Assembly (NCBI GenBank): GCA_022181005.1
Contig: BQMV01000070.1
Coordinates: 1 to 5,900 of the forward strand
Reading direction: 5' to 3'
Length of the DNA stretch: 5,900 nt
Source of the DNA: Anaerolineaceae bacterium
GTDB taxonomy: Bacteria; Chloroflexota; Anaerolineae; Anaerolineales; Villigracilaceae
The notes beneath the pieces were generated by a model, which did not search any database, was not told the DNA's origin, and saw nothing but the letters and a program-made list of their open reading frames with translations. Position numbers and translations under genes: made by a program. Positions 1 through 5,271 of this stretch are shown piece after piece; within the stretch, counting starts at the first letter, position 1, and the number at the start of each line of letters is the position of its first letter.

Positions 1-138
1 ATTCGCCGGCGAACGCTCATTGTGAATATGCCGGGCAGCCCGAAAGGCGCCGTGGAGAACTTGGACGCCGTGATCGCAGCGTTGCCGCACGCAGTTCAAT
101 TGTTGCAAGAAGACCCGCAAGCTGAAAAGAACCATTAA
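1..138 (+). CDS. MogA/MoaB-family molybdenum cofactor biosynthesis protein, C-terminal fragment
   Basis: The reading frame is open from base 1 and ends at TAA 136-138, giving the last 45 residues of a protein that starts left of the window. The visible tail contains NMPGSPKGAVENL followed by IAALPHAVQLL. This matches the end of MogA/MoaB proteins, where a conserved Pro-Gly-Ser-Pro-Lys loop precedes a helix and a short 'LPHA' segment. The family binds molybdopterin and adenylylates it (MogA) or plays a related role (MoaB) before molybdenum insertion, in the cytoplasm. The catalytic part is outside the window, so MogA, MoaB and a CinA-like domain cannot be separated with certainty; the short tail right after the motif favours a stand-alone MogA/MoaB. 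The gene ends 71 bp before efp. The probable efp -35 region overlaps its stop codon. Confidence 0.82.
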   Translation: MRRRTLIVNMPGSPKGAVENLDAVIAALPHAVQLLQEDPQAEKNH

Positions 139-163
139 GCCGGCTATTTGCTTGTAGTATAAT
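135..163 (+). promoter_or_regulatory. Probable sigma-70-type promoter of efp
   Basis: A perfect TATAAT lies at 158-163, 46 bp before the efp start codon. A weak -35 candidate, TTAAGC at 135-140, is spaced 17 bp from it. The -35 has only three consensus bases and overlaps the stop codon of the preceding gene, so the call rests on the -10 box and its position in the gap. It suggests efp can be transcribed separately from the MogA-like gene. Confidence 0.55.
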
Positions 164-209
164 CCCGCAGTTTGTATCGAATCTTATCTTATCAAAGGAA
201 AGCGCGCGT

Positions 210-767
210 ATGATTGACGTAAATGAATTACGAAAAGGGGTGACGTTTGAACTCGACGGGCATCTCTACAAAGTGTTGGATTACAGCCATAACAAGACCG
301 GGCGCGGCAACGCCAACATCCGCATTAAAGCCCGTAATTTGCAGACCGGCGCCAATATCGAGCGCACATTTAACTCCGGTTTATCGGTGCAAGATGTGCG
401 TCTCGACTTCCACAATGTGTCGTATTTATACAGCGACGGCGAGTTCTACCACTTTATGGACAATGAGACTTTTGAGCAGCCGGCGGTTAGCGCCAAAATG
501 CTTGGCGACGCTGCGTTATATCTTAAAGCGGGCATGGAAGTGAAACTTACATTCTACAAAGGCGCTCCTTTAGACGTGGAGTTTCCGTCTACCGTAGACC
601 TCGAGGTTGTTGAAGCGGAAACCGCCATTCGCGGAGATACAGCGACCGGCGTGACGAAAAAAATAGTAACGGAGACCGGTCTGGAAGTGCAATGCCCGCA
701 GTTCGTGAAAGTGGGCGATGTGATTCGAGTTAACACCGAAACGGGCGAATATACTACGCGCGTGTAA
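210..767 (+). CDS. efp: Elongation factor P (EF-P), arginine-tip type
   Basis: EF-P binds between the ribosomal P and E sites and relieves stalling at consecutive prolines. The product is 185 residues, the normal length. It shows the three EF-P domains: an N-terminal KOW-like barrel (about 1-63), a central OB domain (about 64-128, with YLYSDGEFYHFMDNETFEQ) and a C-terminal OB domain (about 129-185, with RGDTATG and the signature TGLEVQCPQFVKVGD, ending GEYTTRV). The tip loop that reaches the P-site tRNA reads NKTGRGNA, placing Arg32 where E. coli has the beta-lysylated Lys34 and Bacillus a modified Lys32. Arg at this site is known from EF-Ps rhamnosylated by EarP, but the rest of this loop looks more like the Bacillus type. 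No modification gene (earP, epmA/B, ymfI) lies in the window. The start is supported by AAAGGAA at 194-200, 9 nt upstream of ATG 210. Identity is very secure; the modification state is unknown. Confidence 0.97.
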   Translation: MIDVNELRKGVTFELDGHLYKVLDYSHNKTGRGNANIRIKARNLQTGANIERTFNSGLSVQDVRLDFHNVSYLYSDGEFYHFMDNETFEQPAVSAKMLGDAALYLKAGMEVKLTFYKGAPLDVEFPSTVDLEVVEAETAIRGDTATGVTKKIVTETGLEVQCPQFVKVGDVIRVNTETGEYTTRV

Positions 768-781
768 GGCGGAGCGAAGAT

Positions 782-835
782 TCTAAGCGAACGCGCCAGA
801 GGGGAATTGATGCGACTGCTTAGCGTTCGCTTAGA
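782..835. repeat. 13-bp perfect inverted repeat (stem-loop) between efp and the cysteine-rich gene
   Basis: TCTAAGCGAACGC (782-794) and GCGTTCGCTTAGA (823-835) are exact reverse complements separated by 28 nt. No T-run follows on either strand, so it does not look like an intrinsic terminator. The loop contains the purine-rich AGAGGGG (798-804) and an ATG (810-812), and the right arm lies inside the small ORF that begins there. A role as an mRNA structure affecting translation or transcript stability is inference; a repeated palindromic element is the alternative. Confidence 0.6.
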
Positions 836-860
836 TAGTTGTCCTGTAATTCAAATATGA
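810..860 (+). CDS. Possible 16-residue leader peptide, stop-start coupled to the downstream gene
   Basis: ATG 810 opens a 16-codon ORF with product MRLLSVRLDSCPVIQI and TGA at 858-860. The Shine-Dalgarno-like AGAGGGG (798-804; GAGG core 799-802) sits 7 nt upstream. The stop overlaps the ATG of the cysteine-rich gene as ATGA (857-860), the classic arrangement for translational coupling. The downstream ATG has no recognisable ribosome binding site of its own, so ribosomes terminating here could re-initiate there. The codons show no run of one amino acid that would mark classic attenuation. So short an ORF can occur by chance; the well-spaced binding site and exact overlap are the only support. 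It could be a true leader, a translated spacer without a peptide function, or chance. Confidence 0.35.
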   Translation: MRLLSVRLDSCPVIQI

Positions 861-1186
861 AAAACCCCTACAGCGTTGAGTGCCCCTATTTCTACGGCGA
901 TTACTTTCGCGGAAAAAACGTTGAGGAATGCCGCCTGCTGAAAACCTCTGGCGAGCGGTGGACGCGCGATCTCTGTAAAACTTGCCCCGTTCCTGAAATC
1001 TCTCGCGCAAACGCGTGCGTACACATGCGTTTGCGCGGTAAAGTGGCGCGACCGTTCTCGGCTGCGTTTATGCGGCGCATGCAAATTTATGCATACTGCG
1101 ACAAGGTAAAGAAGCCGGTGGCGGAGCCTCGAGTGGGGTGCGGCGAGTGTCACGCGCTCCCATTTAAATTTGAGATAAAACCCTGA
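857..1186 (+). CDS. Conserved-looking small protein with eight cysteines, function unknown
   Basis: The 109-residue product has no signal peptide or membrane segment and should be cytoplasmic. It has eight cysteines (9, 25, 40, 43, 54, 81, 95, 98), including two CxxC pairs (CKTC 40-43 and CGEC 95-98), with His56 two residues after Cys54 and His99 right after Cys98. This suggests zinc or iron-sulfur binding, with the last pair resembling half of a zinc ribbon. Other visible features are an N-terminal ECPYFYGDYFRG, a central LCKTCPVPEISRANAC, a basic middle (58-75) and a final VGCGECHALPF. I have an impression of similar proteins in Anaerolineae but cannot name a family or function. I chose ATG 857 over in-frame TTG 839 (6 codons longer, preceded directly by stop TAG 836-838) because ATG is the stronger start and overlaps the leader ORF stop. 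Neither start has a good Shine-Dalgarno. It lies 27 bp before the HAD-DinB gene, probably in one transcript with it. Confidence 0.82.
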   Translation: MKNPYSVECPYFYGDYFRGKNVEECRLLKTSGERWTRDLCKTCPVPEISRANACVHMRLRGKVARPFSAAFMRRMQIYAYCDKVKKPVAEPRVGCGECHALPFKFEIKP

Positions 1187-1213
1187 GGAAATAACGGATT
1201 AACTGGGATATTC

Positions 1214-2416
1214 ATGCCGCTTACTCTATTGCTCGACCTCGACGACACTCTCCTCAATACGAACATGCATGTATTTATGCCAGCCTACTTTCAGGCGTTG
1301 ACTGCGCATGTTAGCGGCCATATTCCGCCTGATGAATTCATGCGGGCGTTGGTCGGCGGAGTGAATCGCATGAATGACAACGAGGACCCGCGCTTGACGT
1401 TGCGCGAGGTTTTCGAGTCGCATTTTTATCCCCGGTTGGGCGCGTCGAAAGACGATCTACAGGAGATCTTTGACGATTTCTACGAACACGCCTTTCCGCA
1501 GTTGGCTTTTCATACCGCGCCCATAGCCGGCGCCGTTGAATTTGTGAACTGGGCTGAAGCGGCAGGCTTTCAGATCGCCATAGCCACCGACCCGCTATTT
1601 CCGCTCATCGCCACGCAGCATCGTCTGCGCTGGGCGGGCTTTGATCCTGAACGCTTCAAACTGGTGTCGGCGTTTGAAGAATTTCATTTTACGAAAAACC
1701 ATCCCGCCTACTATGCCGAGGTTTTGGGCGCGCTCGGTTGGCAAGAAGGCGGCGTGGTGATGGCGGGAAACGACCTCTATCGCGATATCTTTCCCGCGCA
1801 ACGCTTGGGGTTGAAAACCTTTTTAGTTGAAGATCAACCGGTCTCGCCGTCGGAGGAGGCGACGAGCGCCGGTTCGCTCGCGGACCTGCGGCGCTGGCTG
1901 GAGACAAGCGAGCCTTCTGCGTTGGAGCCGTTGTACGCGTCTCGCGATGCGATCTGGGCGATTCTGCTTTCTACGCCGGCGGTCTTTCCTAGGTTTCTGC
2001 ATCCGCTGACGGACGGCGAATGCCGTTGCGCGCCAAAACATAACGATTGGGCGATGAATGAAATTGCCAGTCACTTGCGCGATACGGAACGCGAAGTGCA
2101 TATCTTACAAGCGGATTTGATGTTGAAGAAAGACGACGTGTTCATCCCTCGCCCGGATACGACCGTATGGGCGAGCGAGAGAAATTACCTCAACGAGGAC
2201 GCCGCAGAAGCGATTGATGAATTTACCGCGGCGCGATTAACGCTGCTGGAAAAAGTGAAAGACGCTTCGGATGAAATCTGGCGGCGCAATGTCCGTCATG
2301 CGATTTTCGGTCCGTCGAATTTTACAGAGGTTATGGGTTTTATCGCGGATCATGACCGCTTGCATTTGCAGCAAGCCTGGCAGACCGCGCAGATGTGCTT
2401 GGGCAAGCGCGTCTAA
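1214..2416 (+). CDS. HAD-superfamily hydrolase fused to a DinB-like domain
   Basis: The 400-residue protein has two domains. Residues 1 to about 208 are a HAD hydrolase: motif I DLDDT (8-12, nucleophile Asp8, acid/base Asp10), an inserted helical cap (about 17-98), motif II Thr125 in IAIATD, motif III Lys161 in FTKNHP, and motif IV GNDLYRD (Asp187, Asp191). All catalytic residues are present, so phosphatase or related activity is expected; the substrate cannot be read from sequence. After an acidic, Ser-rich linker (about 209-235), residues 236-400 resemble a DinB/DfsB-like four-helix bundle, with possible metal ligands His287 (ASHLRDTE) and His380/His384 (DHDRLHLQQ). DinB-like proteins are metal-binding, and some are thiol-dependent transferases. 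The frame is continuous, so this is a real fusion unless assembly error joined two genes. The ATG start puts motif I at the N-terminus as expected, although the ribosome binding site is weak. It follows the cysteine-rich gene by 27 bp and precedes fabF by 75 bp. HAD is very secure, DinB fairly so. Confidence 0.88.
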   Translation: MPLTLLLDLDDTLLNTNMHVFMPAYFQALTAHVSGHIPPDEFMRALVGGVNRMNDNEDPRLTLREVFESHFYPRLGASKDDLQEIFDDFYEHAFPQLAFHTAPIAGAVEFVNWAEAAGFQIAIATDPLFPLIATQHRLRWAGFDPERFKLVSAFEEFHFTKNHPAYYAEVLGALGWQEGGVVMAGNDLYRDIFPAQRLGLKTFLVEDQPVSPSEEATSAGSLADLRRWLETSEPSALEPLYASRDAIWAILLSTPAVFPRFLHPLTDGECRCAPKHNDWAMNEIASHLRDTEREVHILQADLMLKKDDVFIPRPDTTVWASERNYLNEDAAEAIDEFTAARLTLLEKVKDASDEIWRRNVRHAIFGPSNFTEVMGFIADHDRLHLQQAWQTAQMCLGKRV

Positions 2417-2491
2417 TCGGCGTGAATGGTGTTGTAAATCCCAATATTCGATATCAACGGACGCATTGCGTCTTGTGAAGGAGTTTGTGAA

Positions 2492-3733
2492 ATGAGGAAA
2501 CGAGTTGCAATTACAGGCGTGGGCTGCATCACTCCTGTGGGGAATACCGCGCAAGAAGCTTGGGACTCTTTGCTGGCGGGGAAATCGGGCGCGGGACCGA
2601 TCACTCTTTTCGATGGGAGCGTGCATAAGACGCGCTTCGCTGCGGAAGCGAAGGGCTTTGACCCTGTTGCGCGTTTCGGCGCGCGCGAAGCCCGCAGGAT
2701 GGATCGTTTTACTCAATTTGCAATGGCGGCGACAGCGGAGGCTGTGCAGAACGCCGGGCTGAAAATTGACGCGTCGAATCGCGATCGCGTAGGAGTGGTG
2801 ATCGGCACCGGCATCGGCGGCATTGGGACGATCCTGGAGCAGGCGGCGATGATGAACGAGCGCGGCGTTGATCGCGTCAGCCCGTTCCTTATTCCGATGA
2901 TGATCGCGGACAGCGCGCCCGGCATGATCGCCATTCGCTTTGGCGCGCGGGGTCCGAACATGGCGCTTGCGACAGCGTGCGCTTCAGGCAATAATGCGAT
3001 CGGGGAAGCCGCTGAAATGATCCGGCGCGGCGCGGCAGACGCGATGATCGCGGGCGGCGCCGAGGGCGCGCTGACGCCTCTCGCGGTCGCGGGCATGAAC
3101 GTCATGGGCGCGCTATCCACTCGAAACGACGATCCGCAGCGCGCATCGCGCCCGTTCGATAAGAATCGAGACGGCTTCCTAATGGGCGAAGGCGCCGGCA
3201 TAGTTATCCTTGAATCGTTCGAGTCGGCAAAGGCGCGCGGCGCGGAGATCCTGGCTGAACTGAGCGGCTACGGCGCTTCGGATGACGCATTTCATATATC
3301 GGCTCCAGCGGAGAACGGCGCAGGCGCGGCGATTTCTATGCGCCTGGCGCTGCAAGACGCCGGGCTGAGCGTTGACGGCATTCAATACATTAACGCGCAT
3401 GGCACTTCGACGACGCTGAACGATAAAAGCGAGACTGCCGCAATCAAAACGGTCTTTGGAGAGCGCGCCTATTCGATTCCGGTGTCGTCTACAAAATCAA
3501 TGACGGGACATCTGCTCGGCGCTTCGGGCGCCGTAGAAGCCGTTTTCTCGGTCCTGGCAATTCGCGCTGAGACAATTCCGCCGACGATCAATTATGAGAC
3601 TCCCGATTCTGAGTGCGATCTCGATTATGTCCCCAACCAACCGCGCGCGGCGGCGTTGGATCATGTGATGTCGAACTCGTTTGGATTCGGCGGACATAAC
3701 GCAACGCTGATCTTCGGGCGTTATTCGGAATAA
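2492..3733 (+). CDS. fabF: Beta-ketoacyl-ACP synthase II (FabF)
   Basis: FabF catalyses the decarboxylative Claisen condensation of malonyl-ACP with a growing acyl-ACP in cytoplasmic type II fatty-acid synthesis. The 413-residue product is full length (E. coli FabF is 413) and shares its active-site numbering: nucleophile Cys163 in ATACASG, His303 in NAHGTST, Lys335 in SSTKSMTGH and His340 in the same motif. The start RVAITGVGCITPVGN and the gating loop SFGFGGHN (397-403) are typical, with His402 where E. coli has Thr. The Cys-His-His triad excludes a Cys-to-Gln chain-length-factor homologue, and chain-length preference is not predictable. GAAGGAG at 2477-2483, 8 nt before ATG 2492, fixes the start. 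The 75-bp gap upstream has no convincing promoter. fabH follows after 41 bp, so the two condensing enzymes are probably co-transcribed; fabD, fabG and acpP are not in the window. Confidence 0.97.
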   Translation: MRKRVAITGVGCITPVGNTAQEAWDSLLAGKSGAGPITLFDGSVHKTRFAAEAKGFDPVARFGAREARRMDRFTQFAMAATAEAVQNAGLKIDASNRDRVGVVIGTGIGGIGTILEQAAMMNERGVDRVSPFLIPMMIADSAPGMIAIRFGARGPNMALATACASGNNAIGEAAEMIRRGAADAMIAGGAEGALTPLAVAGMNVMGALSTRNDDPQRASRPFDKNRDGFLMGEGAGIVILESFESAKARGAEILAELSGYGASDDAFHISAPAENGAGAAISMRLALQDAGLSVDGIQYINAHGTSTTLNDKSETAAIKTVFGERAYSIPVSSTKSMTGHLLGASGAVEAVFSVLAIRAETIPPTINYETPDSECDLDYVPNQPRAAALDHVMSNSFGFGGHNATLIFGRYSE

Positions 3734-3762
3734 CGGGCGCGGCGCGCGCCTCGTTTCCCGTT
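3732..3762 (+). promoter_or_regulatory. GC-rich hairpin in the fabF-fabH gap
   Basis: AACGGG (3732-3737, overlapping the fabF stop codon) is the exact reverse complement of CCCGTT (3757-3762). Inside lies GGCGCGCGCC (3741-3750), itself a perfect palindrome. An alternative pairing is GGCGC 3736-3740 with GCGCC 3746-3750. There is no T-run, so it is unlikely to stop transcription. Its right arm touches the fabH Shine-Dalgarno (AGGAG 3763-3767), so an effect on fabH translation or on transcript stability between the two genes is possible. That is inference. Confidence 0.45.
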
Positions 3763-3774
3763 AGGAGAGACCAC

Positions 3775-4878
3775 ATGTTAAATGCGCATATCACAGGCTG
3801 GGGGATGGCTGTGCCTGAAAGAGTCATGACCAACGACGACCTTTCGGAATTTATCGAAACGAACGACGCTTGGATTCGCGAGCGGACGGGTATTCGCGAA
3901 CGCCGCGTGGCGCGCGAAACGGATTTCACTTCCACGCTCGCCGTGGACGCTTCGATGCGCGCGCTCAAAAAGGCGAACATCCGCCCGACCGATTTGGATT
4001 TGATTATCTGCTCCACCTCTACGCCGGAATATCTCTTCCCTGCCACCGCTTGTTTGATACAAGATCAGCTCGGCGCGACGAAAGCCGGCGCGTTCGATCT
4101 GTTGGCTGCATGTTCGGGCTTCATCTATGCGCTGAATATGGGCGCGCAAGCCATACGCAGCGGTTCGGTCAAGACGGTTCTGGTGATCGGCTCGGAAACG
4201 CTTTCGCGATTCGTTAACTGGAAGGATCGGAATACATGCATCCTGTTCGGCGACGGCGCCGGCGCGTTCATCTTACAAGCGGACGAACGACCGGGCGGCG
4301 TGCTTTCCGCCGTGATGCACTCGGATGGCTCGGGCGGCGATTTATTGAAATTGCCATCCGGCGGAAGCCGGCGCCCTATTTCGGAGACCACTTATCAAAA
4401 CGGCGAGCATTACATTCAAATGGACGGACGAGAAGTATTCCGTTTTGCGACCCGCGTCATGGCTTCCGCGACTCAAGAAGCGCTGACAGCGGCGGGTTTG
4501 ACGGTCCAAGATGTTCGCTGGATCGTGCCTCATCAAGCGAACGTTCGAATCATCGAAGCGGCGGCGCGCGGATTGAAACTGCCGATGGATCGCTTCATCG
4601 TTAATTTGGATCGTTACGGGAACACTTCCACCGCGTCTATTCCGATCGCGATGGTCGAGGCGGCTGAAGCGGGAAAGATTCAACGGGGCGATAAAGTGGT
4701 GATGGTCGGTTTTGGCGCTGGTTTGACGTGGGGCGCATTGGCGGCGGAATGGACGGGTCCGTTGCCAAGCAAGGGAGCGGCGCGACCCGAACGCTACCGC
4801 CAGCTTGGGCGTATCCGTTCTTGGGCGCGGCGGCTTATCCGCTTTATCGAAGGGTTGATCTACCGCAGAGAACTATAA
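3775..4878 (+). CDS. fabH: Beta-ketoacyl-ACP synthase III (FabH) with an Arg-rich C-terminal tail
   Basis: FabH starts type II fatty-acid synthesis by condensing an acyl-CoA primer, usually acetyl-CoA, with malonyl-ACP. The catalytic triad is intact: Cys113 in LLAACSG, His253 in VPHQAN and Asn283 in YGNTSTAS (E. coli Cys112, His244, Asn274). Trp33 and Arg37 in WIRERTGIRER match the CoA-binding residues, and Phe88 corresponds to E. coli Phe87, which lines the primer pocket and is compatible with short primers. The conserved core ends near residue 326 at GFGAGLTWGALAAEW. The total of 367 exceeds the family's usual 310-335 because of a roughly 40-residue extension (328-367), rich in Arg with interspersed Leu/Ile/Trp and ending RRLIRFIEGLIYRREL. 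It could form a basic amphipathic helix. AGGAG at 3763-3767, 7 nt before ATG 3775, supports the start. It lies 41 bp after fabF. A 3-oxoacyl-ACP synthase III-like enzyme for another pathway is less likely given that neighbour. Confidence 0.95.
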   Translation: MLNAHITGWGMAVPERVMTNDDLSEFIETNDAWIRERTGIRERRVARETDFTSTLAVDASMRALKKANIRPTDLDLIICSTSTPEYLFPATACLIQDQLGATKAGAFDLLAACSGFIYALNMGAQAIRSGSVKTVLVIGSETLSRFVNWKDRNTCILFGDGAGAFILQADERPGGVLSAVMHSDGSGGDLLKLPSGGSRRPISETTYQNGEHYIQMDGREVFRFATRVMASATQEALTAAGLTVQDVRWIVPHQANVRIIEAAARGLKLPMDRFIVNLDRYGNTSTASIPIAMVEAAEAGKIQRGDKVVMVGFGAGLTWGALAAEWTGPLPSKGAARPERYRQLGRIRSWARRLIRFIEGLIYRREL

Positions 4879-4898
4879 TGCAAAATTAATCGTGGATG

Positions 4899-4907
4899 TG
4901 ATAAAAT
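4899..4907 (+). promoter_or_regulatory. Probable extended -10 promoter of tatA
   Basis: TG at 4899-4900, one spacer base, then TAAAAT at 4902-4907 forms an extended -10 element. It lies 28 bp upstream of the tatA start in an AT-rich 57-bp gap. Only weak -35 candidates exist (such as ATGCAA 4878-4883), which is usual for extended -10 promoters. tatA may therefore be transcribed from here as well as by read-through from fabH. Confidence 0.45.
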
Positions 4908-4935
4908 AACGTTACATTGAGCAAAGGAGTGATAT

Positions 4936-5127
4936 ATGCCAGGATTGCCGCGCGGCGCTGAGTGGATCGTTATTTTAGCGATCGTTATCCTTCTCTTTGG
5001 GCCAGGGCGCATCGGTAAAGTTGCCGGCGAACTGGGCAAAGGCATTCGGTCTTTTCGCGAAGGACTTTCTGAAGGAAAACAAGACGAAGACTCAACCGAC
5101 TCTTCTGTAGATAAAGAATCTAAATAG
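4936..5127 (+). CDS. tatA: Sec-independent twin-arginine translocase subunit TatA/TatE-type
   Basis: TatA oligomers form the membrane passage of the Tat pathway, which exports folded proteins carrying twin-arginine signals. The 63-residue product has the standard build: a short N-terminus, one transmembrane helix (about 10-21), the FGPGRIG hinge (Phe21-Gly22) and an amphipathic helix (about 25-44, KVAGELGKGIRSFREGL). A charged tail rich in Asp, Glu, Ser and Lys follows, expected on the cytoplasmic side. It is short for a TatA but within the family range. The polar residue before the membrane helix is Glu9, aligned with Gln8 of E. coli TatA and Glu8 of TatB. The Gly-Pro after Phe21 is also TatB-like, whereas FG and length are TatA-like. 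AAAGGAGTG at 4923-4931 supports the ATG. tatC is not in the window. TatA is the preferred call over TatB because of the short tail. Confidence 0.93.
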   Translation: MPGLPRGAEWIVILAIVILLFGPGRIGKVAGELGKGIRSFREGLSEGKQDEDSTDSSVDKESK

Positions 5128-5157
5128 AAAAGGACTCTCATCTGAGAGCCCTTTTCT
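5126..5157. terminator. Probable bidirectional Rho-independent terminator between tatA and the convergent gene
   Basis: AGAAAAGGACTCTCA (5126-5140) pairs with TGAGAGCCCTTTTCT (5143-5157) over 15 positions with a single A-C mismatch. The effective loop is about 4 nt (ATCT). The stem begins inside the tatA stop codon. A T-rich outer arm occurs on both strands, so the same hairpin can end tatA transcripts and those of the opposite-strand gene. Confidence 0.88.
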
Positions 5158-5164
5158 ATATTGA

Positions 5165-5262
5165 GACTTACGCAAAACCCTAAGACCAAGCTGTGAATTT
5201 CGTTAATTCATACGAATTGTTTGGCGGTAATTCGCGGCGCAAGATTTCGATCTGCGTACGTC
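5165..5262. repeat. Imperfect 10-bp inverted repeat in the convergent spacer, possible insertion relic
   Basis: GACTTACGCA (5165-5174) and TGCGTACGTC (5253-5262) match as inverted repeats at 9 of 10 positions. They enclose 78 bp without a gene, and both are flanked outward by TA-rich sequence. The left end, continuing into AAAACCC, reminds me of insertion-sequence termini. No transposase remnant fits in so short an interval, so at most this is a MITE-like relic; chance is also plausible. Between the ends lies an AT-rich patch with a small TTCGT/ACGAA palindrome (about 5198-5218). Confidence 0.25.
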
Positions 5263-5271
5263 ATATATATG

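Noticed and set aside
839..856. TTG 839 as the start of the cysteine-rich protein, adding six residues (MSCNSN)
   Set aside because: The stretch directly follows a stop codon (836-838) and has no Shine-Dalgarno. ATG 857 is a stronger start and overlaps the upstream ORF stop.
2417..2491. A promoter for fabF in the 75-bp gap (TTGTAA 2432-2437 with downstream AT-rich boxes)
   Set aside because: No -10-like hexamer occurs at 16-18 bp from it, so read-through from the upstream gene is equally likely.
2417..2491. A terminator after the HAD-DinB gene
   Set aside because: No stem followed by a T-run is visible; only a tiny ATAT/ATAT palindrome near 2444-2454.
2237..2716. Minus-strand open frame of 159 codons
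   Set aside because: It lies antisense across the end of HAD-DinB and the start of fabF, both well supported by motifs. Its product is Arg/His-rich with no recognisable domain.
2713..3201. Minus-strand open frame of 162 codons inside fabF
   Set aside because: Low-complexity Ala/Pro/Ile/Met-rich product typical of the antisense of a GC-rich gene; fabF is certain on the plus strand.
3588..4046. Minus-strand open frame of 152 codons across the fabF-fabH junction
   Set aside because: Fully antisense to two certain genes, Ser/Arg-rich, no motif and no ribosome binding site of note.
4874..4879. Perfect TATAAT at the very end of fabH as the tatA -10 box
   Set aside because: It overlaps the fabH stop codon. 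The only good -35-like hexamer (TTGATC 4855-4860) is just 13 bp away. The extended -10 at 4899-4907 fits better.
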